Of a DNA stretch of 64,000 nucleotides, positions 46,979 to 55,240 are shown piece after piece. Each line of letters begins with the position of its first letter. Positions within the stretch are counted from its first letter, which is position 1. The position numbers and the translations under genes are program-made. The notes below the pieces were generated by a model. It saw nothing but the letters and a program-made list of their open reading frames with translations. It made no database searches and was not told the origin of the DNA. This stretch comes from Parvibaculum sedimenti. GTDB taxonomy: Bacteria > Pseudomonadota > Alphaproteobacteria > Parvibaculales > Parvibaculaceae. The stretch covers positions 62,001 to 126,000 of the forward strand of contig NZ_WESC01000006.1 of NCBI RefSeq assembly GCF_009184905.1, given 5' to 3'.

Positions 46979-47752
46979 TCACTTCGCGAAGAGGAGCGAC
47001 GTCATCACATAATTCGACGCCAGAATGAGGATCGACGCCGTGACGACGGCATTCGTCGTCGCGCGGCCCACGCCTTGCGCGCCGCCCTTCGAGTTGAAGC
47101 CCTGGAAGCAGCCCATTAGCGCAATGACGAAACCGAAGACGCCTGCCTTGATGAGGCCCGAGGTTACGTCGTCGGCCTTCAGGAAGTTGACCGTGTTCTG
47201 CACGTAGACGCCCGGATTGAACGAGAGGCTCGCCGTCGAGATGATGAAGCCGCCCATCACGCCCAGAATGTCCGCGATGAAGACGAGGAGCGGCAGGGTG
47301 ATGACGGCGGCGACGATGCGCGGCGTGACGAGATATTTATAAGGATTGGTCGAGAGCGTGGTCAGCGCGTCGATCTGCTCGGTCACTTTCATGGTGCCGA
47401 GCTCTGCCGCGATGGCCGCCGAGACGCGGCCCGCGACCATGAGACCCGCCATGACTGGCCCGAGTTCACGCGTGATGCCGAGCGCGACGATGGTGGCGAC
47501 GATGCTTTCGGAATTGATCGTGCTGCCGCCATAGTAGATCTGGAGCGCCAGCGCGCCGCCGGTGAAGAAGGCGGTCAGCGCGACGACGGGAAGCGAGAAG
47601 TAGCCGATCCTCATCATCTGCTGGCCGAGCAGGCGCCAGAAGAAGGGCGGCCTGAAGATGTGGCTGATGCTGGCCCATGTGAAGACCGCGAGGTGGCCAA
47701 TCTCGGCAAGCAGCGCCAGCACGACCCGGCCGATAATTGCGAAAAAATTCAA
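46979..47752 (-). CDS. mlaE: MlaE-type ABC transporter permease
   Basis: A permease of 257 residues with about five or six membrane helices and the MlaE landmarks ALTAFFTGGALALQIYYGG, ELGPVMAGLMVAGRVSAAIAAELGTMKVTEQIDAL and NPYKYLVTPR. It is the membrane part of the MlaF complex coded next. I prefer TTG 47752 as start because GGGGAG lies 6-7 bp upstream and the family N terminus begins there; a longer in-frame ATG at 47794 reads as unrelated sequence. It starts 52 bp after the alr stop. Confidence 0.9.
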   Translation of the reverse strand: MNFFAIIGRVVLALLAEIGHLAVFTWASISHIFRPPFFWRLLGQQMMRIGYFSLPVVALTAFFTGGALALQIYYGGSTINSESIVATIVALGITRELGPVMAGLMVAGRVSAAIAAELGTMKVTEQIDALTTLSTNPYKYLVTPRIVAAVITLPLLVFIADILGVMGGFIISTASLSFNPGVYVQNTVNFLKADDVTSGLIKAGVFGFVIALMGCFQGFNSKGGAQGVGRATTNAVVTASILILASNYVMTSLLFAK

Positions 47753-47803
47753 GGCTGCTCCCCGCGAGTGGGTGGCCGGCATGCTAAGGCACATCGGCCG
47801 AAT

Positions 47804-48961
47804 TTATGATTCTGGGACCGTAAGATGGCCGCCAGTGTAGAGCCGCTTGGCGCGATCGCCCAAGCGCGTCAGCACCTCATAGCCGATTGTGCCCGCCCGG
47901 TCAGCGACTTCGTCGAGGGTTACATGAGGCCCGATGAGTTCGGCAAAGTCGCCGCGCTTCACCGCGCCCTCGGGTACGCCGGTCAGGTCGACGGTCAGGA
48001 GGTCCATGGAGACCCGGCCCGCAAGGGGGGCGTAGTGCCCGCCCACATATACCCGCCCGCTGGCCGCGAGGCTGCGGAAATATCCATCTGCGTAGCCGGT
48101 AGCGAGGGTGGCGAGCCGGCGCGGGCCCCTGGCCTCCCAGGTCGCGCCATAGCCTGCGGTGATGCCCGGGGGCACGTCGCGGATTTGCAGCACCCTTGTT
48201 TCCAGCCGAACGGCGGGACGGAAGGGGCTCGGTCCGGGCCCCGACGTGCCGCCATAGAGGCCGTAGCCGCTGCGGATCAGGTCGAAGCAATAGTCGGGAC
48301 CGAGCAATGCGCCGCCCGAATTGGCGAAGCTCGCAGGCCTTGAGGCGAAGGCGTCGCGGATCGGCTTGAAGCGGGCGAGCTGGATGGCATTGAGCGGGTG
48401 CTCCGGCTCGTCCGAACAGGCGAGGTGGCTCATGACGAGCGTGACGTCGATTCCGGCGATGAGCGCGGGTTCCGCGGTGAGACGGGCTGCTTCAACCTCG
48501 TCGAAGCCGAGACGGCTCATTCCCGTGTCGAAGTGAAGGGCGGCGGGGAGCGCCATACCGGCATGGCTCGCGACCTTTCTCCACTCCTCGACTTCCGCGA
48601 GGCTGCCGAGGCATGGCCGCAGCCCATGGCCGCGATAAAGGGCGGCTGCGCCGGGCGTCAGCCCATTCGTCACATAGATGGTGGCGCCGGGAAGCGCCAC
48701 GCGCAGCGCGATGCCCTCATCTGTGTCGGTGACGAAGAAGGTGGTGCAGCCCGCACAGGCGAGTGTTTCCGCCACCGGCGCAAGGCCCAGCCCATAGGCA
48801 TCCGCCTTGACCACGCCAGCCACATCAGCCCCCCCGCCGATCGAGCGTAAGTGCCGGTAGTTCGCGGCAATGGCATCGAGGTCGACGGTAAGGATCGTGG
48901 AGGCGGATGCCGGATCGAAACCGGCGGCCGCTTCATCGCGGAAGAATTCGGGCAGGCTCAA
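47804..48961 (-). CDS. alr: alanine racemase
   Basis: The enzyme makes D-alanine for peptidoglycan. The 385-residue protein has the PLP lysine at Lys52 in GVVKADAYGLG, the second-subunit tyrosine in AGYGATWEA, and the cofactor segment SGYGLYGG. Its length is normal. The start overlaps the dnaB stop by 4 bp, so the two genes are translationally coupled, an arrangement seen in many Alphaproteobacteria. Confidence 0.94.
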   Translation of the reverse strand: MSLPEFFRDEAAAGFDPASASTILTVDLDAIAANYRHLRSIGGGADVAGVVKADAYGLGLAPVAETLACAGCTTFFVTDTDEGIALRVALPGATIYVTNGLTPGAAALYRGHGLRPCLGSLAEVEEWRKVASHAGMALPAALHFDTGMSRLGFDEVEAARLTAEPALIAGIDVTLVMSHLACSDEPEHPLNAIQLARFKPIRDAFASRPASFANSGGALLGPDYCFDLIRSGYGLYGGTSGPGPSPFRPAVRLETRVLQIRDVPPGITAGYGATWEARGPRRLATLATGYADGYFRSLAASGRVYVGGHYAPLAGRVSMDLLTVDLTGVPEGAVKRGDFAELIGPHVTLDEVADRAGTIGYEVLTRLGDRAKRLYTGGHLTVPES

Positions 48962-50457
48962 GACATACGGTCCGGCAGATGGTCTTCGGCAATGAGATCC
49001 CCGAAGCGCGTCACATTGGCCTCGAACTGTAGTTTAACGGTGCCAGTCGGTCCATGGCGCTGCTTACCGATGATGACTTCGGCGAGCGCATGGACCTGGT
49101 TCATTTCTTCCTGCCAGGCGAGATACTCGGGTGTGCCTTCGCGCGGCTCGCGGCGCTGAACATAATACTCCTCGCGGAACACGAACATCACCACGTCGGC
49201 GTCCTGCTCGATCGAGCCCGATTCACGCAAGTCCGAAAGCTGGGGCCGCTTGTCGTCGCGCGCTTCGACCTGACGCGAAAGCTGCGAGAGCGCGATGATG
49301 GGCACGTTGAGTTCCTTGGCGAGCGCCTTGAGGCCGGTCGTGATCTGAGTCACTTCCTGCACGCGGTTTTCGCCCGACTTGCCGGAACCGGCAAGAAGCT
49401 GAAGGTAGTCGATGACGAGAAGGCCGAGGCCACGCTGACGCTTCAGACGACGGGCGCGGGCCGCGACGGTCGCAATGGTAAGGCCGCCTGTATCGTCGAT
49501 ATAGAGCGGGATGCTCTGCAATTCGCGCGAGGCCTCGACCAGCGCATGAAATTCCTCTTCCTGGATGCGGCCGCGGCGAATGCTTTCCGACGGTACGCCC
49601 GATTGCTCGGCGAGAAGTCGCGTCGCGAGCTGCTCGGAGGACATTTCGAGCGAGAAGAAGCCGACGATGGCACCGTCCTTCACATCGACTGTGCCGTCGG
49701 CGTGATGCTCGGCCTTGTAGGCCTTGGCCGCATTGAAGGCGATGTTGGTGGCCAGCGCCGTCTTGCCCATCGATGGGCGGCCGGCAAGGACGATGAGGTC
49801 GGACGGTTGCAAGCCGCCCATCATCTTGTCGAGATCGCGCAAGCCCGTCGAAATGCCCGACAGTCCACCGTCGCGCTCATAGGCGGCGGCGGCCATGTCG
49901 ATCGCGCCCTTGAGCGCCTCGTGGAAACCTCTGAAGCCGCCTTCGTATTTGCCCTGCTCGGCGAGCTGATAAAGAGCCTGTTCCGCCTCGAGGATCTGCT
50001 GCGCGGGCGTGTCGTCGATCGGTGCGTCATAGGCGCGATTGTGAATGCTGCCGCCGACCTGGATGAGCTCGCGGCGGATCGCGAGTTCATAGATAGTGCG
50101 GCCATACTCTTCCACGTTGATGATGGTCGTCGCTGCGCCCGCGAGCCGCGCCAGATATTGTGGCCCGCCGATTTCGGCCAGGGCCTCGTCGCGCTCGAAG
50201 AAGTTCTTCAGCGTCACCGGAGAGGCGAGGTGGCCCGCCGTGATGAGCTTCGCGGCAGCTTCATAGATGCGGCCATGCAGCGCGTCGAAGAAATGCCCCG
50301 CCTCAAGGAATGTCGAAAGCCTGTCATAGGCTTCGTTGTTGACGAGGATGGCGCCAAGCAGCGCCTGCTCCGCCTCGATGTTGTGCGGCGGGACGCGGTA
50401 GCCCTGAGTGCCGTCATCGTCGGGTACGCTGGCGAAAGCTTGCGATGTGTTTTCCAT
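48958..50457 (-). CDS. dnaB: replicative DNA helicase
   Basis: A 499-residue hexameric helicase. The N-terminal domain starts VPPHNIEAEQALLGAILVN, and the RecA-like motor carries Walker A GRPSMGKT at 226-233, ADVVMFVFREEYY and the LLVIDYLQLL Walker B segment. No intein is present: the motor reads through without interruption. It leads an eight-gene leftward unit (dnaB, alr, mlaE, mlaF, radA, cvpA, purF, SDR). In many relatives rplI lies directly upstream; here three unrelated genes separate them. Confidence 0.96.
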   Translation of the reverse strand: MENTSQAFASVPDDDGTQGYRVPPHNIEAEQALLGAILVNNEAYDRLSTFLEAGHFFDALHGRIYEAAAKLITAGHLASPVTLKNFFERDEALAEIGGPQYLARLAGAATTIINVEEYGRTIYELAIRRELIQVGGSIHNRAYDAPIDDTPAQQILEAEQALYQLAEQGKYEGGFRGFHEALKGAIDMAAAAYERDGGLSGISTGLRDLDKMMGGLQPSDLIVLAGRPSMGKTALATNIAFNAAKAYKAEHHADGTVDVKDGAIVGFFSLEMSSEQLATRLLAEQSGVPSESIRRGRIQEEEFHALVEASRELQSIPLYIDDTGGLTIATVAARARRLKRQRGLGLLVIDYLQLLAGSGKSGENRVQEVTQITTGLKALAKELNVPIIALSQLSRQVEARDDKRPQLSDLRESGSIEQDADVVMFVFREEYYVQRREPREGTPEYLAWQEEMNQVHALAEVIIGKQRHGPTGTVKLQFEANVTRFGDLIAEDHLPDRMS

Positions 50458-50764
50458 GGTCTCGTTTTACGCGAAGCACAACGTGGGTGAAGTACCGAAT
50501 GCGGCGGTACGGCGGCCGTCCCCACCAAACTTTTCCACAGGCATTGATAACTCGACGCGACATCTCCAAGGCATTGCCTGGAAAGGGATATTCGTGCCGG
50601 AAAGCCTGTGGACGAAAGAACTATAAACCGAGTCGCTTAGGTGCGGGCATTGTTCCTTGGCTGCAACAATTCATTGTCATTCGCGCCGTAGTCAGCACGT
50701 TGAGCCTGAGCCTAGAGTTCTCTTCGCAGCGCGTCGGAAAGGCGCATTAATTGTGGAGAACAAG
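50458..50764. promoter_or_regulatory. divergent dnaB/DoxX intergenic region with DnaA-box-like sites
   Basis: This 307-bp gap holds TTTTCCACA (50531-50539), which fits the relaxed DnaA box TTWTNCACA, and on the other strand TCGTCCACA (50607-50615), two changes from it. They may control dnaB. No oriC-like cluster or AT-rich unwinding region is present. No gene is supported here. Confidence 0.35.
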
Positions 50765-51157
50765 ATGGATTCCCTGACCAGGTTGGCCGCGCCTCTCGGC
50801 CGTCTGCTGTTGAGCCTTATCTTCATCATCGCCGGTATCGGCAAGGCCACGTCGGCGACGGCCACGATCGGCTACATCGCCTCGAAGGGCATCCCTCTGC
50901 CTGAGGTCTCTTATGTGCTGACCCTGATCGTGGAACTGGGCGGCGGCGCCCTGATCCTGATCGGCTATCAGACGCGGATTGTCGCCTTCCTCTTGGCAGG
51001 CTTCTGCATCGTCACCGGCCTCATCTTCCACAATGACTTCGCCGATCAGACGATGTTCATCATGTTCATGAAGAACCTTGCCATGGCGGGCGGTTTCCTG
51101 CAGCTCGTCGCCCATGGCGCAGGTGCATACAGCATCGACAATCGCGGCAAGGCCTGA
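50765..51157 (+). CDS. DoxX family membrane protein
   Basis: A 130-residue four-helix membrane protein. The family N terminus LGRLLLSLIFIIAGIGKATS is followed by a loop with GIPLPEVSYVLTLIVELGGGALILIGYQTRIVAF and the last helices around FMKNLAMAGGFLQLVAHG. DoxX-like proteins have been linked to thiosulfate oxidation and redox stress, but most are uncharacterised. ATG 50765, preceded by GGAGAA, fits the family start; an earlier in-frame start adds unrelated sequence. Confidence 0.88.
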   Translation: MDSLTRLAAPLGRLLLSLIFIIAGIGKATSATATIGYIASKGIPLPEVSYVLTLIVELGGGALILIGYQTRIVAFLLAGFCIVTGLIFHNDFADQTMFIMFMKNLAMAGGFLQLVAHGAGAYSIDNRGKA

Positions 51158-51177
51158 TCGCAGACTGGCGCGGGCGA

Positions 51178-52422
51178 TCAGTCGCCCGCGCGTAGGCGCC
51201 GCTCGAGGGGGGCGATGGAGAGATCGCGCTCACGCTCGCCCATGTAATCGCGGGTGAGGGGCAGTGCGTCGATCTTCTTCGTCAGTTGAAGCTGGAAGTT
51301 GACCATGCCCTCGTGGCGGAACGAGGTTTCCGATCCCGCGAGATAAAACTCCCACATGCGGCAGAAGCGCTCGTCATAGATCTTTGCCGCGATGTCGCGC
51401 TTCGCCATGAAGCGGCGGCGCCATTCCTTCAGCGTCTCGGCATAGTGGAGCCGCAGCACTTCGAGATCGGTCATGAAGAGGCCGGTTTTTTCGACGGCCG
51501 CCGCCATTTCGCTCAGGGCGGGAATATAGCCGCCGGGGAAGATATATTTAGCGATCCATGGATTGGTTGCTCCGGGCGGATCAAGCCGCCCGATCGTGTG
51601 GATGAGCGCGACGCCATCCTCGTTAAGCAGATTTTTTACGCCGTTGAAATATTCGCCGTAGTGGCCGACGCCGACATGCTCGAACATTCCAACGGAGACG
51701 ATCCTGTCGAACTTGTCGGTGAGCGTTCTGTAGTCCTGCAGGTGAAACTGGACGCGATCGGCAAGGCCGCGTTCCACCGCGCGCTGGCTCGCGATCTTGT
51801 GCTGTTCGCGGCTCAATGTGACGCCGGTGACGAGCGCGCCTGTTTCCTCCGCCAGCGTCAGCGCGAGTCCGCCCCAGCCACATCCGATATCGAGCAGTTT
51901 CATGCCAGGCTCTATCTGGAGTTTCGCCGCGATATGGCGCTTTTTGGCGAGTTGCGCCTCTTCGAGGCTCATTGAGGGATTGGCGTAATAGGCGCAGGAA
52001 TATTGTTTGTCGGCGTCGAGGAAGAGATCGTAGATGCCGCCGTCGAGATCGTAGTGATGAGCGACGTTCTCTTGCGCCTTGCCGATGGGGTTGTGCTGGT
52101 CGATGCGCCGCTTCATGCGTCTGAGGGCGGCATAGGCCTTGAAGGCCCGGCTCGGATAGCTGGTGCCGAGATTGCCGAGTATGAGGTCGAGAAGTTCGTA
52201 GATGGTGGCCGGCTGGTCGATGGTAAGCGCACCGTCCATATAGGCTTCGCCGAGCTTGAGATAGGGATTGGTGGCAAGGGCGACATGCAAGCCCTTGTCT
52301 CGCAGGCGTATGGTCAGCAGGCGGCCCGTGCCGTCGCCATATGTCCTGACTTTGCCGTCATGGTCGATCAGGCGGAGAGAGCCACGCTTGACGACCTGTT
52401 TCAGAAGCACACCGAACAGCAT
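51178..52422 (-). CDS. cyclopropane-fatty-acid synthase-like SAM methyltransferase
   Basis: A 414-residue Cfa-family enzyme. The N-terminal lipid-binding part (NPYLKLGEAYMDGALTI, about 52-68) precedes the SAM domain with LDIGCGWGG at 177-185, GVTLSREQ and SVGMFEHVG (catalytic Glu region). In E. coli Cfa an active-site Cys (Cys354) lies in YYLNACAGAFR; here the matching segment is FYLAGSETSFR, so Ser stands in the Cys place. It probably methylates or cyclopropanates unsaturated membrane lipids. A 7-bp inverted repeat lies just upstream. Confidence 0.88.
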   Translation of the reverse strand: MLFGVLLKQVVKRGSLRLIDHDGKVRTYGDGTGRLLTIRLRDKGLHVALATNPYLKLGEAYMDGALTIDQPATIYELLDLILGNLGTSYPSRAFKAYAALRRMKRRIDQHNPIGKAQENVAHHYDLDGGIYDLFLDADKQYSCAYYANPSMSLEEAQLAKKRHIAAKLQIEPGMKLLDIGCGWGGLALTLAEETGALVTGVTLSREQHKIASQRAVERGLADRVQFHLQDYRTLTDKFDRIVSVGMFEHVGVGHYGEYFNGVKNLLNEDGVALIHTIGRLDPPGATNPWIAKYIFPGGYIPALSEMAAAVEKTGLFMTDLEVLRLHYAETLKEWRRRFMAKRDIAAKIYDERFCRMWEFYLAGSETSFRHEGMVNFQLQLTKKIDALPLTRDYMGERERDLSIAPLERRLRAGD

Positions 52423-52450
52423 ACAACCTCCGTTACCAGAGTTGACGCGA

Positions 52451-52479
52451 GATCGGTTCCCGTCAGTACGCGACCGATC
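52451..52479. promoter_or_regulatory. inverted repeat upstream of the Cfa-like gene
   Basis: GATCGGT (52451-52457) and ACCGATC (52473-52479) are perfect 7-bp arms around a 15-bp spacer, 29 bp before the Cfa-like start codon. It could be an operator or a leader hairpin. Evidence is pattern only. Confidence 0.3.
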
Positions 52480-52563
52480 CAGGTTCGTACGATTTGCCTT
52501 GCTCGGCTATGAAAAGTTAAACCCAGATTAGAATCAATAAAAAAATGCGTGCCGCTCTCACCT

Positions 52564-53571
52564 CTAGAGCGGTATCGCGACGCCTCCGGCTGAATGGCGG
52601 ATGAGATAGACGATCACGAGGAGCACCGCGAGGAGCGTCGTCCAGACGATCAGGCTGACAAGGGTGGATTGTTTCGCGCCCCGCCGTTCGTACCAGGTCC
52701 GGGGCCTTATGCCTCTGATGAGAAAAACGATCTGGGCGGTTAGATTGATGCAAACGATGTTGATGGCAAGCAGGGTTCCGGCGCTGAGCGCCATGTCGAC
52801 CCGCCAGGTGCCCAGCATGTAGCCAAGGGCGACGGCCGGGGGCATAAGCGCGACCGCGACCATGACGCCGACTACCGCGCTTGATACGCTGGTGGTCAGC
52901 GAGATCGCGCCGGCAGCTCCCGCTGCAAGTGCGAGGATGATGCTGTCATAACCGATCTGTGTACGGGCTATCAGTTCTGGGCCTGAAAATCTTTCGGGCA
53001 ACAAGTAGCCGGCAAAGGCTGCGGCGGCGATGGCAAGGCCGAGACCGAGAGCATTGGTCAGCGCGGCGCGGATGATGAGCTCACGGTCGCCGAGTGCGCT
53101 GCCGAAGGCGAGCGCCTCATTGGGGCCAAGCAGCGGTGCGATGACCATGGCCGCAATGACCACGGCGACATTGTTGTTGAAGAGGCCGATGGCGGCGACG
53201 ACCGTCGAGAGGAGCACCAGAAGGACGAAAGTCGCATCGGCCCGCGCCCCGCGCGAGACTTCCACATAAAGCTGTTCTCGCAGCGTGGCGGTGGCGGTTC
53301 TGCGGGCATCCTCCTGCGGTTCGGGGTCGGGGATGATGGCATCGACCGGCAGGATGATAAGGCGCCAGCCGGCTTCCGCACCCAGTGCGCCCTGCAACTG
53401 ATCCACGAGTTCCTGTTGCTTGTCGGAGTGCGCCAGAATGCGGACAGACTGGATACCCGTTTCGTCGGGCGTGGCGATTCGGCAATCCAGCGCGTTGAAC
53501 TGGCGCGCGATCGCCTCCAGCGTGTCGGCGTGTCCTGATTTGGCGACAACCTCAATCAGACGTATGGGCAC
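52564..53571 (-). CDS. DUF389 (TIGR00341-type) membrane protein
   Basis: A 335-residue protein: a soluble N-terminal part of about 110 residues (VVAKSGHADTLEAIARQFNAL, RILAHSDKQQELVDQLQ) and a DUF389 membrane domain of about six helices containing NNNVAVVIAAMVIAPLLGPNEALAFG and GYDSIILALAAGAAGAISLT. DUF389 proteins are widespread and of unknown transport or sensing role. I chose GTG 53571, preceded by AAGGGGAT; a longer in-frame reading runs antisense through rplI and is spurious. Confidence 0.87.
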   Translation of the reverse strand: MPIRLIEVVAKSGHADTLEAIARQFNALDCRIATPDETGIQSVRILAHSDKQQELVDQLQGALGAEAGWRLIILPVDAIIPDPEPQEDARRTATATLREQLYVEVSRGARADATFVLLVLLSTVVAAIGLFNNNVAVVIAAMVIAPLLGPNEALAFGSALGDRELIIRAALTNALGLGLAIAAAAFAGYLLPERFSGPELIARTQIGYDSIILALAAGAAGAISLTTSVSSAVVGVMVAVALMPPAVALGYMLGTWRVDMALSAGTLLAINIVCINLTAQIVFLIRGIRPRTWYERRGAKQSTLVSLIVWTTLLAVLLVIVYLIRHSAGGVAIPL

Positions 53572-53651
53572 GCAGATCCCCTTCCTGAAACCGTGGTGGC
53601 ATTGGATCCCGACACACAGGTTGCCAACGCAGAGGCCGCTCGGCCAACAAA

Positions 53652-53677
53652 AAACGCCGCCCCGAAGGGCGGCGTTT
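53652..53677 (-). terminator. intrinsic terminator of rpsF-rpsR-rplI
   Basis: AAACGCCGCCC (53652-53662) and GGGCGGCGTTT (53667-53677) form a perfect 11-bp stem around a four-base loop. Read on the minus strand, the stem runs into TTTTTTG, a standard Rho-independent terminator 31 bp after the rplI stop. Confidence 0.88.
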
Positions 53678-53707
53678 CGTGTCTCTTTCGGTCTGGACCG
53701 GAGAGGA

Positions 53708-54289
53708 TCAGGCTTCTTCAGCTTCCGTCTCGTCTTCGGCGGGGGCCGCTTCTTCGGATTCGAAGAATTCGGCTTCGTCGATCTCGTCCTCTTCCTCGGT
53801 CCGGCGGGTGAGGTCTTCACCGGCGGCCTGGCGCTTGGCCTCTTCCTCGGAGCGGGCGACGTTGATCGAAATCGTCGCGGACACTTCGGGGTGGAGGACG
53901 ACGCGCACCTGATGGAGGCCGATCGTCTTGATCGGATGCTCGAGCGCGATCTGGTTGCGGTTGGTCGAGAAACCGCCCGCGGTCGCCGCATCGGCGATAT
54001 CGCGGCCGTTGACCGAACCGTAGAGGTGACCGGTTTCGCCAGCCTGACGGAGGACGACGAAGGTCTGGCCGTCGAGCCTGGTCTTGACCTGCTCGGCTTC
54101 CGACTTGAGTTCGAGATTGCGGGCTTCGAGCTGCGCACGCTGCGCCTCGAAACGCACAAGGTTCTCTTTGGTGGCGCGGAGCGCCTTCTTGCGAGGCAGC
54201 AGGAAGTTACGGGCAAAGCCGTCCTTCACTTTAACCACATCGCCCATTTGACCGAGCTTTTCGACCCGTTCCAGAAGTACGACTTGCAT
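53708..54289 (-). CDS. rplI: 50S ribosomal protein bL9
   Basis: The 193-residue bL9 has the N-terminal rRNA-binding signature [21 protein letters not shown], the long connecting helix, and the C-terminal domain with [13 protein letters not shown] and [19 protein letters not shown]. About 40 extra acidic residues follow ([20 protein letters not shown]), common in alphaproteobacterial bL9. It is the last gene of the rpsF operon, 20 bp after rpsR. Confidence 0.96.
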   Translation of the reverse strand: MQVVLLERVEKLGQMGDVVKVKDGFARNFLLPRKKALRATKENLVRFEAQRAQLEARNLELKSEAEQVKTRLDGQTFVVLRQAGETGHLYGSVNGRDIADAATAGGFSTNRNQIALEHPIKTIGLHQVRVVLHPEVSATISINVARSEEEAKRQAAGEDLTRRTEEEDEIDEAEFFESEEAAPAEDETEAEEA

Positions 54290-54309
54290 GTCTGTCTCCT
54301 TTTCCGGGC

Positions 54310-54555
54310 TCAGCCGATGACGTAGGGCAGGAGGGCGAGGAAACGCGCGCGCTTGATGGCACGGGCGAGCTCACGCTGCTTCTTGGCGGAGACCGCCGTG
54401 ATGCGGCTCGGGACGATCTTGCCGCGCTCCGAAACGTAGCGCTGCAGGAGCTTCACGTCCTTGTGGTCGATCTTCGGAGCGTTGGCGCCGGAGAACGGGC
54501 AGGTCTTGCGGCGGCGGAAGAAGGGCCGGCGCGCGGGGGCTGCTGAGGTGCTCAT
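54310..54555 (-). CDS. rpsR: 30S ribosomal protein bS18
   Basis: An 81-residue bS18: the segment [20 protein letters not shown] is followed by the conserved [20 protein letters not shown] and [16 protein letters not shown]. The protein binds bS6 in the 30S platform. Its start codon overlaps the last base of the rpsF stop (TAATG), which keeps the two partners in balance. Confidence 0.96.
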   Translation of the reverse strand: MSTSAAPARRPFFRRRKTCPFSGANAPKIDHKDVKLLQRYVSERGKIVPSRITAVSAKKQRELARAIKRARFLALLPYVIG

Positions 54556-55016
54556 TATTCTTCAATCCCTTCCGAAGCGGCTTCTTCACGATCGCGCGAG
54601 AAACGGGGACGGTCGCCACGGTCGCCGCCACGGGGACGGTCGCCACGGTCGAAGCGGTCGCCACGGCCACCGCCGCCGCGCTCGTCGCGGCTGCCACGGC
54701 TCTGGAGCATGGCCGACTGGCCGGTTTCATGCTCTTCGACGCGGGTGGTCATGAAGCGCAGAACGTCTTCGTTGATGCCCTGCTGGCGTTCCATTTCGGC
54801 GACGGCGGCAGCCGGCGCGTCGATGTTGAGGAGGGCGTAGTGGCCCTTGCGGTTCTTCTTCACCTTGTAGGCAAGGTTACGCAGACCCCAGTATTCGGTC
54901 TTCGCGACGGAACCGCCGTTTTCCTTGAGGATGTTCGAGAACTGCTCGACGAGCGCCTCGACCTGTTGCTGCGTCACGTCCTGACGCGCAATGAAAATAT
55001 GCTCGTAAAGAGCCAT
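54555..55016 (-). CDS. rpsF: 30S ribosomal protein bS6
   Basis: A 153-residue bS6 from [13 protein letters not shown], with the ferredoxin-like core ([38 protein letters not shown]) followed by a tail of about 50 residues rich in Arg, Gly and Asp (repeated RGD/GDR units), probably disordered. ATG 55016 has GGAAAAGG just upstream; an upstream in-frame extension is not bS6-like. The leader between 55017 and about 55200 contains several hairpins and may hold the S6:S18 autoregulatory element. Confidence 0.95.
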   Translation of the reverse strand: MALYEHIFIARQDVTQQQVEALVEQFSNILKENGGSVAKTEYWGLRNLAYKVKKNRKGHYALLNIDAPAAAVAEMERQQGINEDVLRFMTTRVEEHETGQSAMLQSRGSRDERGGGGRGDRFDRGDRPRGGDRGDRPRFSRDREEAASEGIEE

Positions 55017-55240
55017 TGAGCCTTTTCCCATATGTATCCGGCCCCGGCGCAAAGCCCCCTTTGAGCCCCAAAAGGCTCGAAAGGACCACCAAAGAAGCGG
55101 AGACACCGGAGCCCGGGATTTCTCCCTGCCGCGCCCTTCAAGGGACACGGTGCGCCGTTCAGCCTCCAGCCGAGACCTTCAGAAGCGGCGCAATATAAGG
55201 AAAGCGGGGTTGAAAGCAAGCGGAGATGGGCTTGCGCGCC

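Noticed and set aside
50531-50615. Replication origin near dnaB
   Set aside because: Only one good and one poor DnaA-box-like site, no AT-rich unwinding element, and no origin-type neighbours such as dnaA or hemE.
53572-54216. N-terminal extension of the DUF389 protein across rplI
   Set aside because: The extra 215 codons are antisense to rplI and cross its terminator; GTG 53571 has a good ribosome site and begins at the family N terminus.
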